This document shows positions 41,102 to 51,989 of a DNA stretch of 64,000 bases, in pieces. The DNA comes from Porphyra umbilicalis (Eukaryota; Rhodophyta; Bangiophyceae; Bangiales; Bangiaceae): positions 1 through 64,000 of the forward strand of contig KV919028.1 of assembly GCA_002049455.2 (NCBI GenBank). The letters are read 5' to 3'. Position numbers and translations under genes: made by a program. Within the stretch, counting starts at the first letter, position 1. The number at the start of each line of letters is the position of its first letter. Under the pieces are notes generated by a model that made no database searches, was not told the origin of the DNA, and worked only from the letters and a program-made list of their open reading frames with translations.

Positions 41102-41833
41102 TTACCAGACAGCTGAGGGTAGCAACTCCAGCAACGAGGACATGCAAGAATGCAGTTGAAAATCGAGACAAATTGAATCAAACCGACAAGTAATACAGCT
41201 GCGCATTCCAGACAGGACATCCACAGCGGCTAGCCGTACCTTTTCCTCAAGAACATGCTCAGGTGCGGATATCTCGTGGCGCAGCACGTCAGACGCGCCA
41301 GTGTCACCTCTATGACACGCACAGCGCCATACATGGCGCACCGCCGGAACCAAGTACACACCGTACGCCCAACCAGATAGCTCGAATCTGCCGTGGTATG
41401 CCTCCGCGTCCGGCATGAAGACTAGGCGGGCATGAACTTTCGTACCATCCACGAAGACGATCCCCGAGGGGAACCCATTGACGTGGACCTCCGTCCCCCG
41501 CCTCTCCGACGTGCTCGCCCATACGATGGGACACGACAGCGTAAACGTGTCATGGAGGGAAAGAATGCAAGGGGAAAAATAGTTGCTGACCGTCGCGGGG
41601 GACACGCCCGCATTAAAGGCAACGGTCCGGATTGGCAGCGTCCCCTCGGTTCCCCCACGCAAAAGATTAAGAGTCAAGAAAATCATCTCAACAGCCGAAC
41701 ATTCCCGGCGGCGCGGGCGACGCAACTGGTTCATCTCAACAGAAGGGTACAATCGCGGGTCCATAGGCCGCTCCACACGCTCGCGAGCCAGCTCCACAGT
41801 CGCATCGAACTCCACTGGGGAGAAGCCGCACAT
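41102..41833 (-). pseudogene. truncated PIF/Harbinger-type transposase (DDE_4 nuclease)
   Basis: The frame begins MCGFSPVEFDATVELARERV. It has a HARBI1-like helical region (EMIFLTLNLLRGGTEGTLPI, VSPATVSNYFSPCI) and the first catalytic motif SGIVFVDGTKVHARL (Asp128). AYHGRFELSGWAYGVYLV follows, then a region matching the GS-hD second motif in changed form (GDTGASDVLRHE). The remaining third of the nuclease, with the last catalytic residue, is missing; after DVLSGMRSC the sequence is unrelated. So this is a dead copy. Harbinger elements also need a Myb/SANT partner protein; none is attached here. The TTA-flanked MITE at 35.2 kb is of the kind mobilised by this superfamily. Confidence 0.75.
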
Positions 41834-43189
41834 CGACTTGAACAGCGTCGGGTCATGGTGCCCACGAACAGAAGCGTAATACTGGCGACCCCCAACTTAA
41901 GTTAGGGGCCGACGCGTACCGAGCAGCGCAACTCTCCGACCAGGGCCAGCACAAGCGACGGGAGGATCTGCAGTGATGGAGAACTGGGGCAGGGAGCGGG
42001 AAAAATGGTGAATGGTGGTGAGGGCGGAGCGCGCAGTGCGCTGCGTCTCCAGGAAGGAGTGAATGAACATGAAGCGCCGGGTTCCGTCGTTGACGGGGGG
42101 GCCACGTGGACCAGCGCGGCCACCGCTGTCACCGATGTTGCCAGACCATGACACTCGCTGTCAATGACCAGAGACGTGGTTGACCGCGCCGGCTCGGAGA
42201 CGGCGGTGGTAAGGCACAAGCCAGATCTCTACGACCCTCTTGGCAGAAGAAAACCTTCTTAACACATGCACAATTCGGGATCACGTTGCACGATCTGCCC
42301 CGACGTGCAGCGATGGTCAGGTATTGTTGTTGCGCTCCGTCACAGAAAATAATAAACTTTTGAGAAGTGTCTTCTCCTGTTATTGCGTACTAAGTCAACA
42401 GCTCGGTGATCTTTTACGCTAAAATGGCCTTACAAGGGATAAACCATCTTAACAGCCTTACGTTAGCAGCCCTACTGTGCCTTGCGGAAGTCATGCCAAG
42501 CCATTGCAACCCAGAACGAGATTTGCTGAGATTTTTGGTCCGCTTACATGGGTCTGAAGGGTTCGGACAGGGTTCAGGGCCACACTTGTGACTTCTCATA
42601 AGATCGACTAAGTTCTTTGTGTTGCTTGAGATCCTGATTGTCGGAAAGTGGGGCGCGTACGAGACGTGTTCAAAAATGTGTGCTAGGCGACAGTTCGTGT
42701 ACTACAGGCCAGATTGCCTTACTGGCGTCGACTTCGGAGCGGCTGCCGTGAAACAGGGGCCGATTTCACGTCATCTGCCCGGGGGGAGGTCCAGAACGTG
42801 CGCTACAAGACCCTCGTTTCTGGCCGCGTGGCGTGTACCACGGAAATCATGCCGGATTCCTCGGTTTGTTGCCGTTTCTGAGGCAGGCTACACGTGACGC
42901 GCACACAAGGCGATCGGGTGAGTCTTCGTCATTTCAGAGCATTTCAGGGCCAGTTAGGACGGTTTGTCACACATCTTCATGTGCTGGGCGTCCCTGTACT
43001 GCCAGAAGCAACCAGAGTTCAGCACATTGGTGCAAGATCACTGCGGGTCTGACATCAATCTGTGTGGGACGTCCCTGGGCCGCTGGAAGCCACTAGCGCT
43101 CAGCACGTGAAAGCAAAAGCACTCGGGGTCATTCGTCAGTTTCTCAGCTGATGTTGGCAGTGATGGCTCGGCGACGGGCTGGCTGGTGC
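41834..43189. other. gene-poor stretch
   Basis: Only short frames. Two paragraphs of similar sequence near 42940-43110 (TTCAG...ACTGCCAGAAGC / CGTCCCTGGGCCGCTGGAAGC) suggest a weak internal duplication. No supported gene. Confidence 0.4.
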
Positions 43190-43630
43190 TGGGCGGAGGT
43201 GTACAAAGTGGTGGGCGGGCGGTTGGAAGGCAGTTGGCTTATGGCAGTTCGCTGACGGCGTGCGAAGGGTAACTAGGCGCCGAAAAGGCAGTGGCCGGGT
43301 GGGGGGCAGTTGGTCGGTTCGCGGTGGGCTGGTGGTACTCTAGGCAAGTGAAGGGCGGGCGGTAGACTAGTGGCGGGTAGGCAGTGACCTAGTTGCGGGT
43401 GGGCGATTGGTCGTCGGCGGGCACGTGGCGGCAGGCTCGTGGCGGCCGGGTCCTGTACTGGTGGCGACTAAGTGGTGGCGGGCTGGTGGCGGCATAGCGG
43501 GGTCTCCGCAGCGGGCACGTGGGGACGGGCTGGCGACGGCCAGGCGGTGGATGGGCTGCGCGCAAGTGGCAGTGGGCTGGTGGTGGCACGGCGGGGCATC
43601 CGCGAAGGCTAAGTGGGGACGTGATCGTCG
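43190..43630 (+). repeat. degenerate G-rich minisatellite, left
   Basis: Imperfect steps of 10-14 bp around GTGGCGGGC and GGCGGGCAAG-like words repeat without strict period. The same style of repeat, on the same strand, is found at 45630-46040, so the two arrays flank the gene block between them. Confidence 0.55.
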
Positions 43631-44341
43631 GCGGTTTCGCCATCGCGCTTATTTGGGTACTTCAAGGCGATTCGGGCGCGACAAAGCGAGGTGCGTTTTA
43701 CGAATCGCAGCCCACGACTTGGATTGGCAGGTCGGAGATCTAGCGACACAATTGCTCTCGTGGGGTGTCGCGTCCCATGGCAAAGACAATGAGATTCCAG
43801 CTCACACGGTCAAGTCCCAGGCTTGTGCCTCACTGAAATGACGCTATTTGACGATTCTGGAGCGGCCGCGGCCCCAGAGCACTTAGGTGAGATCACCGTC
43901 AGCACGCGGCCGGGAGAAACGCAGCAGGCTGGCTTCGGCGTCCGAGTTTGATCGAGATGCAAGATCTCAGGCGGATCACCGGCAATGTTGCGACGCAAAT
44001 CGACCACTGATTGCCTCGCACCACCCCCCAATGCAGAGCTGCCCAACAAAGACATGAGGACTCTGAGCGGGCCAGGGCAGAACGCCGATTGCAATTCAGT
44101 GAAGGCACTGTGCCTTGCGCGACGGCAGTCAGCCCCTCGCAAACGTTTCCTTCCCTCTTTCCCCGACGTTCGTCCTCCCCCCCATCCCGCATGGCCGCCG
44201 TCGATCCCCCCCCCCCCCCCCCCAAACGGCTTTGCCGTTGCGGCCGCTGACCTGCGGCTGCTTTCGCCGCCGCCGGCATCGCCACCCCTCCCCCCCCCCG
44301 TCCCCCTGGTACCCTGCCTGCGCATTTCTGTCTGGGGCACG
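43631..44341. other. intergenic upstream of the membrane protein candidate
   Basis: No domain-bearing frame. A C15 run lies at 44208-44222. The last part is pyrimidine-rich and probably the leader of the next gene. Confidence 0.4.
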
Positions 44342-44885
44342 ATGTCAACGGCGGGCGTGCGGGGGTTTCGGAAGGGCGTGGTGGCGGCGGTTGCGAGTGT
44401 GGGGGGGTGGAGGTCGTGGGGGGGCCGACGGTGGTGAGGCAGCGGGTGGCACCGGGGGAGAGGCAGGACGATGCGGCGGGCGCGGGGGGGGGGGGGGCGG
44501 GGGGGGATCCTCCCTACCGACGCCGTCGCCTTGGGTCGGCGACGACGGCACCGCCACGGACGGGGGCGACGAGGCTACCAGCGGCGGCGACGGCGGCAAC
44601 GGGGCCGCTGGAGGCGCAGAAGGTGGCAACGCGGGCACAGCAAGCGCCACGTCCGACGATGACGGGGCGCCGGTCTCACGCACCGATGGCGACGACTGCG
44701 ACGGCGGCGGCGGCGGCGGCGGCCTCCCACCCGGTGTATGGGCGGGCATTGCCATTGCCGAAGCCTTTGCCGCGGCGGTGGCGTCGGCGGCCGTGTGGGG
44801 CGCGTGCCGCCGCCGTGCGGTGGCGGCGGCGGCGGCCACGGCGGCGGTCGACGCGTACTACGACGGGGGGGGGGCGGGGACCTGA
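44342..44885 (+). CDS. possible small single-pass membrane protein
   Basis: A start MSTAGVRGFRKGVVAAVASV at 44342 could be a signal or anchor sequence. After G-rich DNA an acidic, Gly-rich linker (ATDGGDEATSGGDGG and SDDDGAPVSRTDGDDCDGGG) leads to VWAGIAIAEAFAAAVASAAV, a good membrane helix. CRRR follows, and then a short tail to the stop at 44883. The start and the membrane segment lie in different frames. The junction lies among G runs between 44402 and 44498, so a base-count error or a small intron is needed. If correct, it is a type I membrane protein with a short Ala-rich cytoplasmic tail. No family recognised. Confidence 0.35.
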
Positions 44886-45629
44886 GGGAGCGACGCCCGC
44901 CGCGGCGGGTCGCGGAAGAGTGGAGGAGGGGGGGGAGGGACCGCCGCCGTTGGGCGTCTCTCCCATAGGGGGGGAGGGGCGGGGGGCGAGGGACGATGCG
45001 TGCCTTCCGCCGTCGACGAGGTGTGCCGCCCACGCCGCACCCTTCGTCTGGCTGTGCGTTGCGGAAGGGCGGTGGTCCGGGGGGGGGGGGGGGGTCGGAG
45101 GGGGCGGGTGGGGGGGGAGTACGGGGGCTGTGGTCGCTAGTCTCCGCCGACGGCGCCGCAGCGGCCGACAAGGGCGGCGACTCGGCGGCGGCGACTCGTT
45201 GAGGCTGCCTCTGCGCGGCCGGCCGCCGTCGGGCGACGGCGGGACGTCGGCGAAGGTGGCCGGCGGCAAGGTGGCTGGCTGCACCGGCGGCGCGGTGACA
45301 GCGGGGGGCGCCGCCCCAACACGTCCTCGTGATGTGGTTGGTCGCGTGTCAATCACTTATTGGCACTATATTGGATCAACAAATCTGCAGCGGCCACATA
45401 GAGTTGAAACACAGGCCCAAAATCAGTGGAAAACATTTGCGCAGATTATGCCAGAAACCGGCATGGCCGGATGCTTTCTCGCCGCTGAAGTGCTCCCGTG
45501 GTGCTGCAGTCTACTACGCATTTTGCCTCCATGCGCGACTCTCTGGCGACACTTTGTCGTATTGTGCCGCCATTGTGTCACCCATCAGGAACCAAAGAGT
45601 CACCTTGGGTACGACCGTCGACGATGGCA
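44886..45629. other. intergenic, GC-rich then mixed
   Basis: G-rich DNA to about 45330, with shadows on both strands, then lower-GC sequence without a supported gene. Confidence 0.4.
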
Positions 45630-46040
45630 GCCGACGGGCGGTGGATTGGTGGCGCGAAAGATATGGCGGGCAGACAACGGGCAGGCGCGGGGTCGGCGGC
45701 GGGCAAGTGGTCGCGGGCTGACGGTGGCGAGGCAGGTCGTCGGCGATGATTTGTAAGTGGGCTGTTGGCTGTTATGTCGGGAGCGGGCGGTAGGTCATTG
45801 GCGGGCACGTGTCGGGCAGGAAAGTGCGGGGAAAGTGGTGGGCATGTTGCGTACAAGTGTTGGGCATGTGGCTGGCAAGTTCCGGGTCGGTGGCATGCAG
45901 GAGGCGAGCATGTGGCAAGCGGGAAGGCCGGTGATAGGAGCCAGTGGGTGGGATGGTCGGGGACGGGCAGGCGGGGGGGAGGAGGTAGGAAGGGTTGGGA
46001 GGGCGCCAGGGTCAGGGTCGTGGAGGGCAACCCCTGGAAG
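45630..46040 (+). repeat. degenerate G-rich minisatellite, right
   Basis: Repeated words such as GGCGGGCAAGTGG, GTGGGCATGTTG and GGCATGTGGCTGGCAAG form a loose array like that at 43190-43630. Confidence 0.55.
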
Positions 46041-46740
46041 TCGCAGTGAACACATTGTACACCACCGTTTTTCCACCAACTTAATCGATAAAGGCAACGT
46101 CACGTAGGACATGCTCGTTGCTCACAACAACAGGAAATGTGGGTGTCACAGTGGTCTACGGTATTGCTGATCCCCCAATTCTGTCCTGGCGGCCAGAGAC
46201 AGAGACCGACAGTTACATCACTGTTAATCTTTCAAACGAAATGTTAGGGTTGGTTTCGGCGCCTTTCAAGACGAGATCCATGAGGAAGTGCAGCATTTCC
46301 TGTCAAGTCGATTGGATTTGGAGAGTGACAACCTGTCCAGGAAATCTACTGCCGTGGCCGCCCTCGACCAGCTGTCCGCGGGCACAGCTTCACTCGTCAT
46401 CTTCACGGGGCTCATCACTGTCGCCATTCCCGTCACTGTCCCCGTGCCCCGCAACGAGGTCGCGTGTCCGCTCACACTACGGTTTCTGCTCACCATTCCC
46501 GTGACGCATGGAGGGCACCGCTTCGCGCTCGGGAGCCCCAGACGCCCCCGTGGGTACAGGCTCGCCACCACTGGCTGGTACGTGACACGCGTCTGCTTCG
46601 TGTGGCGCACTTTGTTGTCGGAATGGCACGATTTCATGGACGCGGCTGGCCCACTCCACTCATCTCAATATTCTAACGGCGCAGTGCATTGTACGGTTGA
46701 TTTTTTTTCTGCAAACATGGTTGTTTTATCCCTTGCAGGC
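46041..46740. other. upstream region of the second zinc-knuckle gene
   Basis: No supported coding sequence. It ends in a strong 3' splice site, a T-rich tract then TTTATCCCTTGCAG at 46725-46738, two bases before the ATG. So a 5' leader intron ending here is likely. Confidence 0.5.
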
Positions 46741-47886
46741 ATGGCCGAGACGCGTGTCCGTCGGTGCAGTGCCTGCAACATGGATGGACACGACACGCGC
46801 ACTTGCCCGCTCGTGCAAAGCCCGAAGTATCCATGCGTTGATGCCTGCGGGCAGACGACGTGTACCCTGTGTGCTGTGGCATGCGGAGCCTGCAGGGTGC
46901 GGGGGCACACGGAGGACATGCAGTCGTGTGCCATCCCGACACGTTCAAGAAAGGCGGCCAAGTTTGTTTGCGAAAAGCATGACATGGCCGCAATGCATGG
47001 ACGGCTGCGGGTCATCCTAGCCGATCGGGCCCAAACGCCTCGACAACTTAAGGAGCAGCGCGCACGGGCCAAAAGCAGTCTAGCTGCGACGGCGGGTGAA
47101 TCCGTCGCCGGCTCGCATGTGGCGGCCCACGTTGCCCGCAGCGCGATTGTGGATGACGAAGATTTGGGAGGGGCGGCGGCCCAGCCACGGGCCCGAGCGG
47201 CGGACGCCGCAATTGCGGCCGCCCGCGACGCGGGTGCCACACCAGGCGGCGCCCGTCTGGCCGGCGCCCTTGTTGCGGACCGTGCCCGTCATGGCGACCG
47301 TGACGTCCCGGCGCCACCTGTTGCTCCCGCTCAAGCCGCGAGTGCCGGCGGCACCGTGGAGGAGGCTCGGGCGGCGGCTTTGGCTAGCATGGACAAAGTC
47401 TTCCAGTCCATGCAGCAGCCAAAGTTCACCCCCGCCAAGCGCAAGAGCATGAGCGATGTTTTGCGGACGGTTGGGGTGCATGCCCGCCGTGCGGGTGCGA
47501 ACGCCGAGATATACGGGTCCGAGAACCCTTTCTCTATTCGCTCGGGTGTTCCGCTCCGCGCGGCTGCTTTGAAATTTGCGAATATCACTGACCCTGTCAT
47601 CGCCACGCAAGTGAGGGACACGTTGAACTCCTTCTTTACTGCGCCTAACCACTTTTACGGGCAAGCACTGACCGCCGAGTCGCTTTCCACAGCTGATCTT
47701 GTAGGCGTCATGATGGCGTGCGCCGACGGTGCCAAACTGAAGACCCTCGCGACCCGGGCGGTGCTGACTCAGTTTTTGTCGGAGCTCCGTCGTGGGAACG
47801 ACGCAATGCAGCTGTACTTCAAGGTGAGTCGACGGGACGGCGAGCGACACAGCAGCCGAGACACTGACCCGTGCTGTGCGAAGTGA
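46741..47886 (+). CDS. two-zinc-knuckle protein, paralogue of the gene at 27908-29437
   Basis: The protein begins MAETRVRRCSACNMDGHDTR, with a textbook CCHC knuckle C9-x2-C12-x4-H17-x4-C22. A second lies at C48-x2-C51-x4-H56-x6-C63. An Ala/Arg-rich linker follows, then the conserved block EIYGSENPFSIRSGVPLRAA, VIATQVRDTLNSFFTAPNH, QALTAESLSTADLVGVMMAC and KTLATRAVLTQFLSELRRG. The block matches the paralogue in order and spacing, but the linker is much shorter. After MQLYFK comes GTGAGT (47824), a consensus 5' splice site. The last 20 codons (VSRRDGERH and on) may therefore be intron read-through, with the true 3' exon beyond. The next 6 kb are the tandem and inverted repeats, so the repeat block may sit inside this gene's intron or have replaced its end. 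Confidence 0.7.
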   Translation: MAETRVRRCSACNMDGHDTRTCPLVQSPKYPCVDACGQTTCTLCAVACGACRVRGHTEDMQSCAIPTRSRKAAKFVCEKHDMAAMHGRLRVILADRAQTPRQLKEQRARAKSSLAATAGESVAGSHVAAHVARSAIVDDEDLGGAAAQPRARAADAAIAAARDAGATPGGARLAGALVADRARHGDRDVPAPPVAPAQAASAGGTVEEARAAALASMDKVFQSMQQPKFTPAKRKSMSDVLRTVGVHARRAGANAEIYGSENPFSIRSGVPLRAAALKFANITDPVIATQVRDTLNSFFTAPNHFYGQALTAESLSTADLVGVMMACADGAKLKTLATRAVLTQFLSELRRGNDAMQLYFKVSRRDGERHSSRDTDPCCAK

Positions 47887-48004
47887 AGAGCAGAAGGACT
47901 GACAACGAATCTTATCCTGCTCACCTGAATACCTGTTAACTGACATCACAGTGAGCGCCCACCCCATAGAAGGTGAGCGATATATCGGTGAGGAGCCGAT
48001 CAGC

Positions 48005-48700
48005 GTGGCCGCAGGCTGTGCTGGCTTTTTGAATGACTGCGGAGGTACGCGCACTCCTCAAGCGGGGACAGATGTGTCGCATGGTTTGTGCTTCTAAGAA
48101 GTGCTGAGGAACGTACGGATGGCAGTTGTGGACGGGGCGAGCCGATGGCGGGCTCGGGGGGGGTGGCGGCACTGTTTACGATGGGCACGGGAGCCGCCGC
48201 AGACGTGGGAGACGGCGGCGACGCCAAAATGTGGACACTGACGCAACGCGATGGCAATCCCTCTTTTCTGTCGCTTCTCCTGTCTTTTTCGGCTTTTCTG
48301 TTGGTGCCACTGAACCGGGCAGGGGTGAAAACGCAAAGGACGGCGGCGGGCGCTCGCTGCCGGGCCGCGTGCAACCAATTGTTGCACGCGGGTCGGCGGC
48401 GTGTGGCACGCGCGCCCACCGGCGTGCGCGCATCGGCGGCGGCGGCGTCGTGCGTGCGCGGTGGGACTGGGGGTAGGCGTGTCTTTGGTTGGCGTGGCCG
48501 CGCGCTGCGCGGGCCTTTCGGTTGACTGTTGTGGTACGTGCACACGTCCGTCGCGGACGTACGACTGTGGTGTGTCTTGTGTGCTTCTGGGCAGTGCTGA
48601 GGAGCGTAGGGATGGCAGTTGTGGACGGGGCGATCCGTTGGCGGGCGCGGGGGGCGTGGCGGCACTGTTTACGATGGGCACGGGACCCGCCGCAGGGGGT
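48005..48700 (+). repeat. tandem units of about 492 bp, left side (diverged)
   Basis: Two units are visible: the words GGCAGTTGTGGACGGGGCGA at 48120 and 48612 mark the period. They are the same family as the 493-bp units at 51990-53600 but in opposite orientation. They are more diverged (about 85% to the facing right-hand copy by eye). Confidence 0.85.
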
Positions 48701-49291
48701 GGGGGATGGCGGCGACGCCAAAATGTGGACACTGACACAACGCGTTGGCAATCCCTCTTTTCTGTCGCTTCCCGTGTCTTTTTCGGCTTCTCTGTGGGTG
48801 CCACTGAACCGCGAAGGTGGAAATACACCATTGATGGTGGCGCGCTGTCGGGTTTTCGGGGACGGACGCGTTGACTTTGAAGGAGGGCAATTGCGGAGCG
48901 GAGAGCAGGCGGTATCGTCGCGTCTTCTCTGGTGCAAGAGTGGCGCCAGAGAGGGGTGTTTTTGGTCTTTGTTTGCTATTGATGCCGCCGTCACCGCCTG
49001 GTCGTTCTCTGCGTCACTGTTCTGTGTCGTTTTGTTTGTTGTTTTGTGCCGTGCTGTTGTCTTTTTCTCCTCTACATTGTGCGCTTGTCGCGCCGACGCT
49101 GGGGCTTTGTTCGCTTTCGGTTGCTCTTTTTTTCTTTTGTAGTCGTTGTGGGACCTTGTTTTGTTGCGGTCCGCGTGGGACCTTTCTTTTCGCCTTTACC
49201 TGCACGACGCTCTCCTGTTGTGGTTCGTGGTGGGGTTTTCTCGTTGGGGATGGGCAAAACGGGCTGCTTTGACAGCACAGTGCCGCATCCA

Positions 49292-49843
49292 TCACACTGC
49301 CGCATCACATCCGAGGGGGGTTTGGACAGCGGATTTTGACTCAGCGGGCCCACGTTGCCCAGACAGGAGTAGGGGGAGGTCGGAAGACAGTATTTCTGGG
49401 GGTGCTGACCCCCTCGGCCCATTGGAAGCGTACGACTGGATCCGGTCGGGCTGAGAAAAACGCTCGTATCTCTGGCCCCGCGCGTGCTCGATCATGGTTC
49501 TTTGGCTCTTTGCATCCGGAACGAGCTCCTCTTCGTACTGCATACGCAAGCGCAACGAATCATGGACGGAGAAAACAGACAGGCCCGAGGCCCCTTCCGC
49601 GGAGTTCTCTGCCTGCGGGGCTGGCTCATACGATGGGAACACGTCCAATACCTTTTCTGAAAGCAGCTTCCAACTCAGCGTGCCCAATTTGCATGGGAAG
49701 GAGTAGGGGGAGGTCGGCAGACAGTGCTGCTGGGGATGCCGACCCGACTGACAGCTCGGAAGCGCCTCGGATCTGAGCAGGTCCAAAATGGAGCGCCTAT
49801 AAATCTGCTTGTACGTATGCGTTTGACCTGTTCTTTGGCTCAT
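49292..49843 (-). CDS. 183-codon open frame in the left arm (doubtful gene)
   Basis: The frame begins MSQRTGQTHTYKQIYRRSIL and contains a repeated motif CLPTSPYS...GTLSWKLLS that recurs in other frames of the arm. It is identical or nearly so to the frame in the right arm because of the inverted repeat. A shorter relative with the same beginning lies at 50027-50368. No domain is recognised; conservation of the frame between such young copies is no proof of coding. Confidence 0.2.
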   Translation of the reverse strand: MSQRTGQTHTYKQIYRRSILDLLRSEALPSCQSGRHPQQHCLPTSPYSFPCKLGTLSWKLLSEKVLDVFPSYEPAPQAENSAEGASGLSVFSVHDSLRLRMQYEEELVPDAKSQRTMIEHARGQRYERFSQPDRIQSYASNGPRGSAPPEILSSDLPLLLSGQRGPAESKSAVQTPLGCDAAV

Positions 49844-50994
49844 TGTCTACGGCAGAAGCTTCTCTTCAGTTGCCATGCACGGGGGGAGCGTTTTATTGTG
49901 GAAAAAGAGGTCCACGCCCGGTGCCCCTCGAGGGGCGCCATGTTTCGTGTGAGGCCCGCTCATATCGCGGGAACACGTTGGAACGCTGCTTTGACCGCGG
50001 AATACGACTCAGCCGACTCATATTACCTAGGTAGGCATAGGGGGAGGCCATCGAACAGGCGCTCTCGGGGCACGGAGCCCCTTCCTCTGATAGAGTCCAG
50101 GACCTGCCCCACCGCGGCACCACGCGTTCCATCCGACACCGGCGGCACCTCCAAATCGAGCCTCCATCCGGAGGACAATGTCAAAATTGGCACAGGAAAG
50201 GGCAACCAAAATTTGATCTAGAATTCCAATGCGACGAGGGTGGCGACATTTTCTCCGACCGGGCCGACCGGACTGAGAGCTCGGAAGCGCCACGGATCTG
50301 AGCAGGTCCAAAATGAGACGCCTATAACTCTGCTTGTATGTATGCGTTTGACCTGTTCTTTGGCTCATTGTCTACGGCAGAAGCTTCTCTTCAGTTGCCA
50401 TACACGGGGGGAGCGTTTTATTGTGGAAAAAGAGGTCCACGCCCGGTGCCCCTCGAGGGGCGCCATGTTTCGTGTGAGGCCCGCTCATATCGCGGGAACA
50501 AGTTGGAACGTTATAGGCGTTTCATTTTGGACCTGCTCAGATCCGTGGCGCTTCCGAGCTCTCAGTCCGGTCGGCCCGGTCGGAGAAAATGTCGCCACCC
50601 TCGTCGCATTGGAATTCTAGATCAAATTTTGGTTGCCCTTTCCTGTGCCAATTTTGACATTGTCCTCCGGATGGAGGCTCGATTTGGAGGTGCCGCCGGT
50701 GTCGGATGGAACGCGTGGTGCCGCGGTGGGGCAGGTCCTGGACTCTATCAGAGGAAGGGGCTCCGTGCCCCGAGAGCGCCTGTTCGATGGCCTCCCCCTA
50801 TGCCTACCTAGGTAATATGAGTCGGCTGAGTCGTATTCCGCGGTCAAAGCAGCGTTCCAACGTGTTCCCGCGATATGAGCGGGCCTCACACGAAACATGG
50901 CGCCCCTCGAGGGGCACCGGGCGTGGACCTCTTTTTCCACAATAAAACGCTCCCCCCGTACATGGCAACTGAAGAGAAGCTTCTGCCGTAGACA

Positions 50995-51546
50995 ATGAGC
51001 CAAAGAACAGGTCAAACGCATACGTACAAGCAGATTTATAGGCGCTCCATTTTGGACCTGCTCAGATCCGAGGCGCTTCCGAGCTGTCAGTCGGGTCGGC
51101 ATCCCCAGCAGCACTGTCTGCCGACCTCCCCCTACTCCTTCCCATGCAAATTGGGCACGCTGAGTTGGAAGCTGCTTTCAGAAAAGGTATTGGACGTGTT
51201 CCCATCGTATGAGCCAGCCCCGCAGGCAGAGAACTCCGCGGAAGGGGCCTCGGGCCTGTCTGTTTTCTCCGTCCATGATTCGTTGCGCTTGCGTATGCAG
51301 TACGAAGAGGAGCTCGTTCCGGATGCAAAGAGCCAAAGAACCATGATCGAGCACGCGCGGGGCCAGAGATACGAGCGTTTTTCTCAGCCCGACCGGATCC
51401 AGTCGTACGCTTCCAATGGGCCGAGGGGGTCAGCACCCCCAGAAATACTGTCTTCCGACCTCCCCCTACTCCTGTCTGGGCAACGTGGGCCCGCTGAGTC
51501 AAAATCCGCTGTCCAAACCCCCCTCGGATGTGATGCGGCAGTGTGA
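50995..51546 (+). CDS. 183-codon open frame in the right arm (doubtful gene)
   Basis: Mirror copy of the frame at 49292-49843, with the same start and stop. See that entry. Confidence 0.2.
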   Translation: MSQRTGQTHTYKQIYRRSILDLLRSEALPSCQSGRHPQQHCLPTSPYSFPCKLGTLSWKLLSEKVLDVFPSYEPAPQAENSAEGASGLSVFSVHDSLRLRMQYEEELVPDAKSQRTMIEHARGQRYERFSQPDRIQSYASNGPRGSAPPEILSSDLPLLLSGQRGPAESKSAVQTPLGCDAAV

Positions 51547-51989
51547 TGGATGCGGCACTGTGCTGTCAAAGCAGCCCGTTTTGCCCATCCCCAACGAGAA
51601 AACCCCACCACGAACCACAACAGGAGAGCGTCGTGCAGGTAAAGGCGAAAAGAAAGGTCCCACGCGGACCGCAAAAAAACAAGGTCCCACAACGACTACA
51701 AAAGAAAAAAAGAGCAACCGAAAGCGAACAAAGCCCCAGCGTCGGCGCGACAAGCGCACAATGTAGAGGAGAAAAAGACAACAGCACGGCACAAAACAAC
51801 AAACAAAACGACACAGAACAGTGACGCAGAGAACGACCAGGCGGTGACGGCGGCATCAATAGCAAACAAAGACCAAAAACACCCCTCTCTGGCGCCACTC
51901 TTGCACCAGAGAAGACGCGACGACACTGCCTGCTCTCCGCTCCGCAATTGCCCTCCTTCAAAGTCAACGCGTCCGTCCCCGAAAACCCG

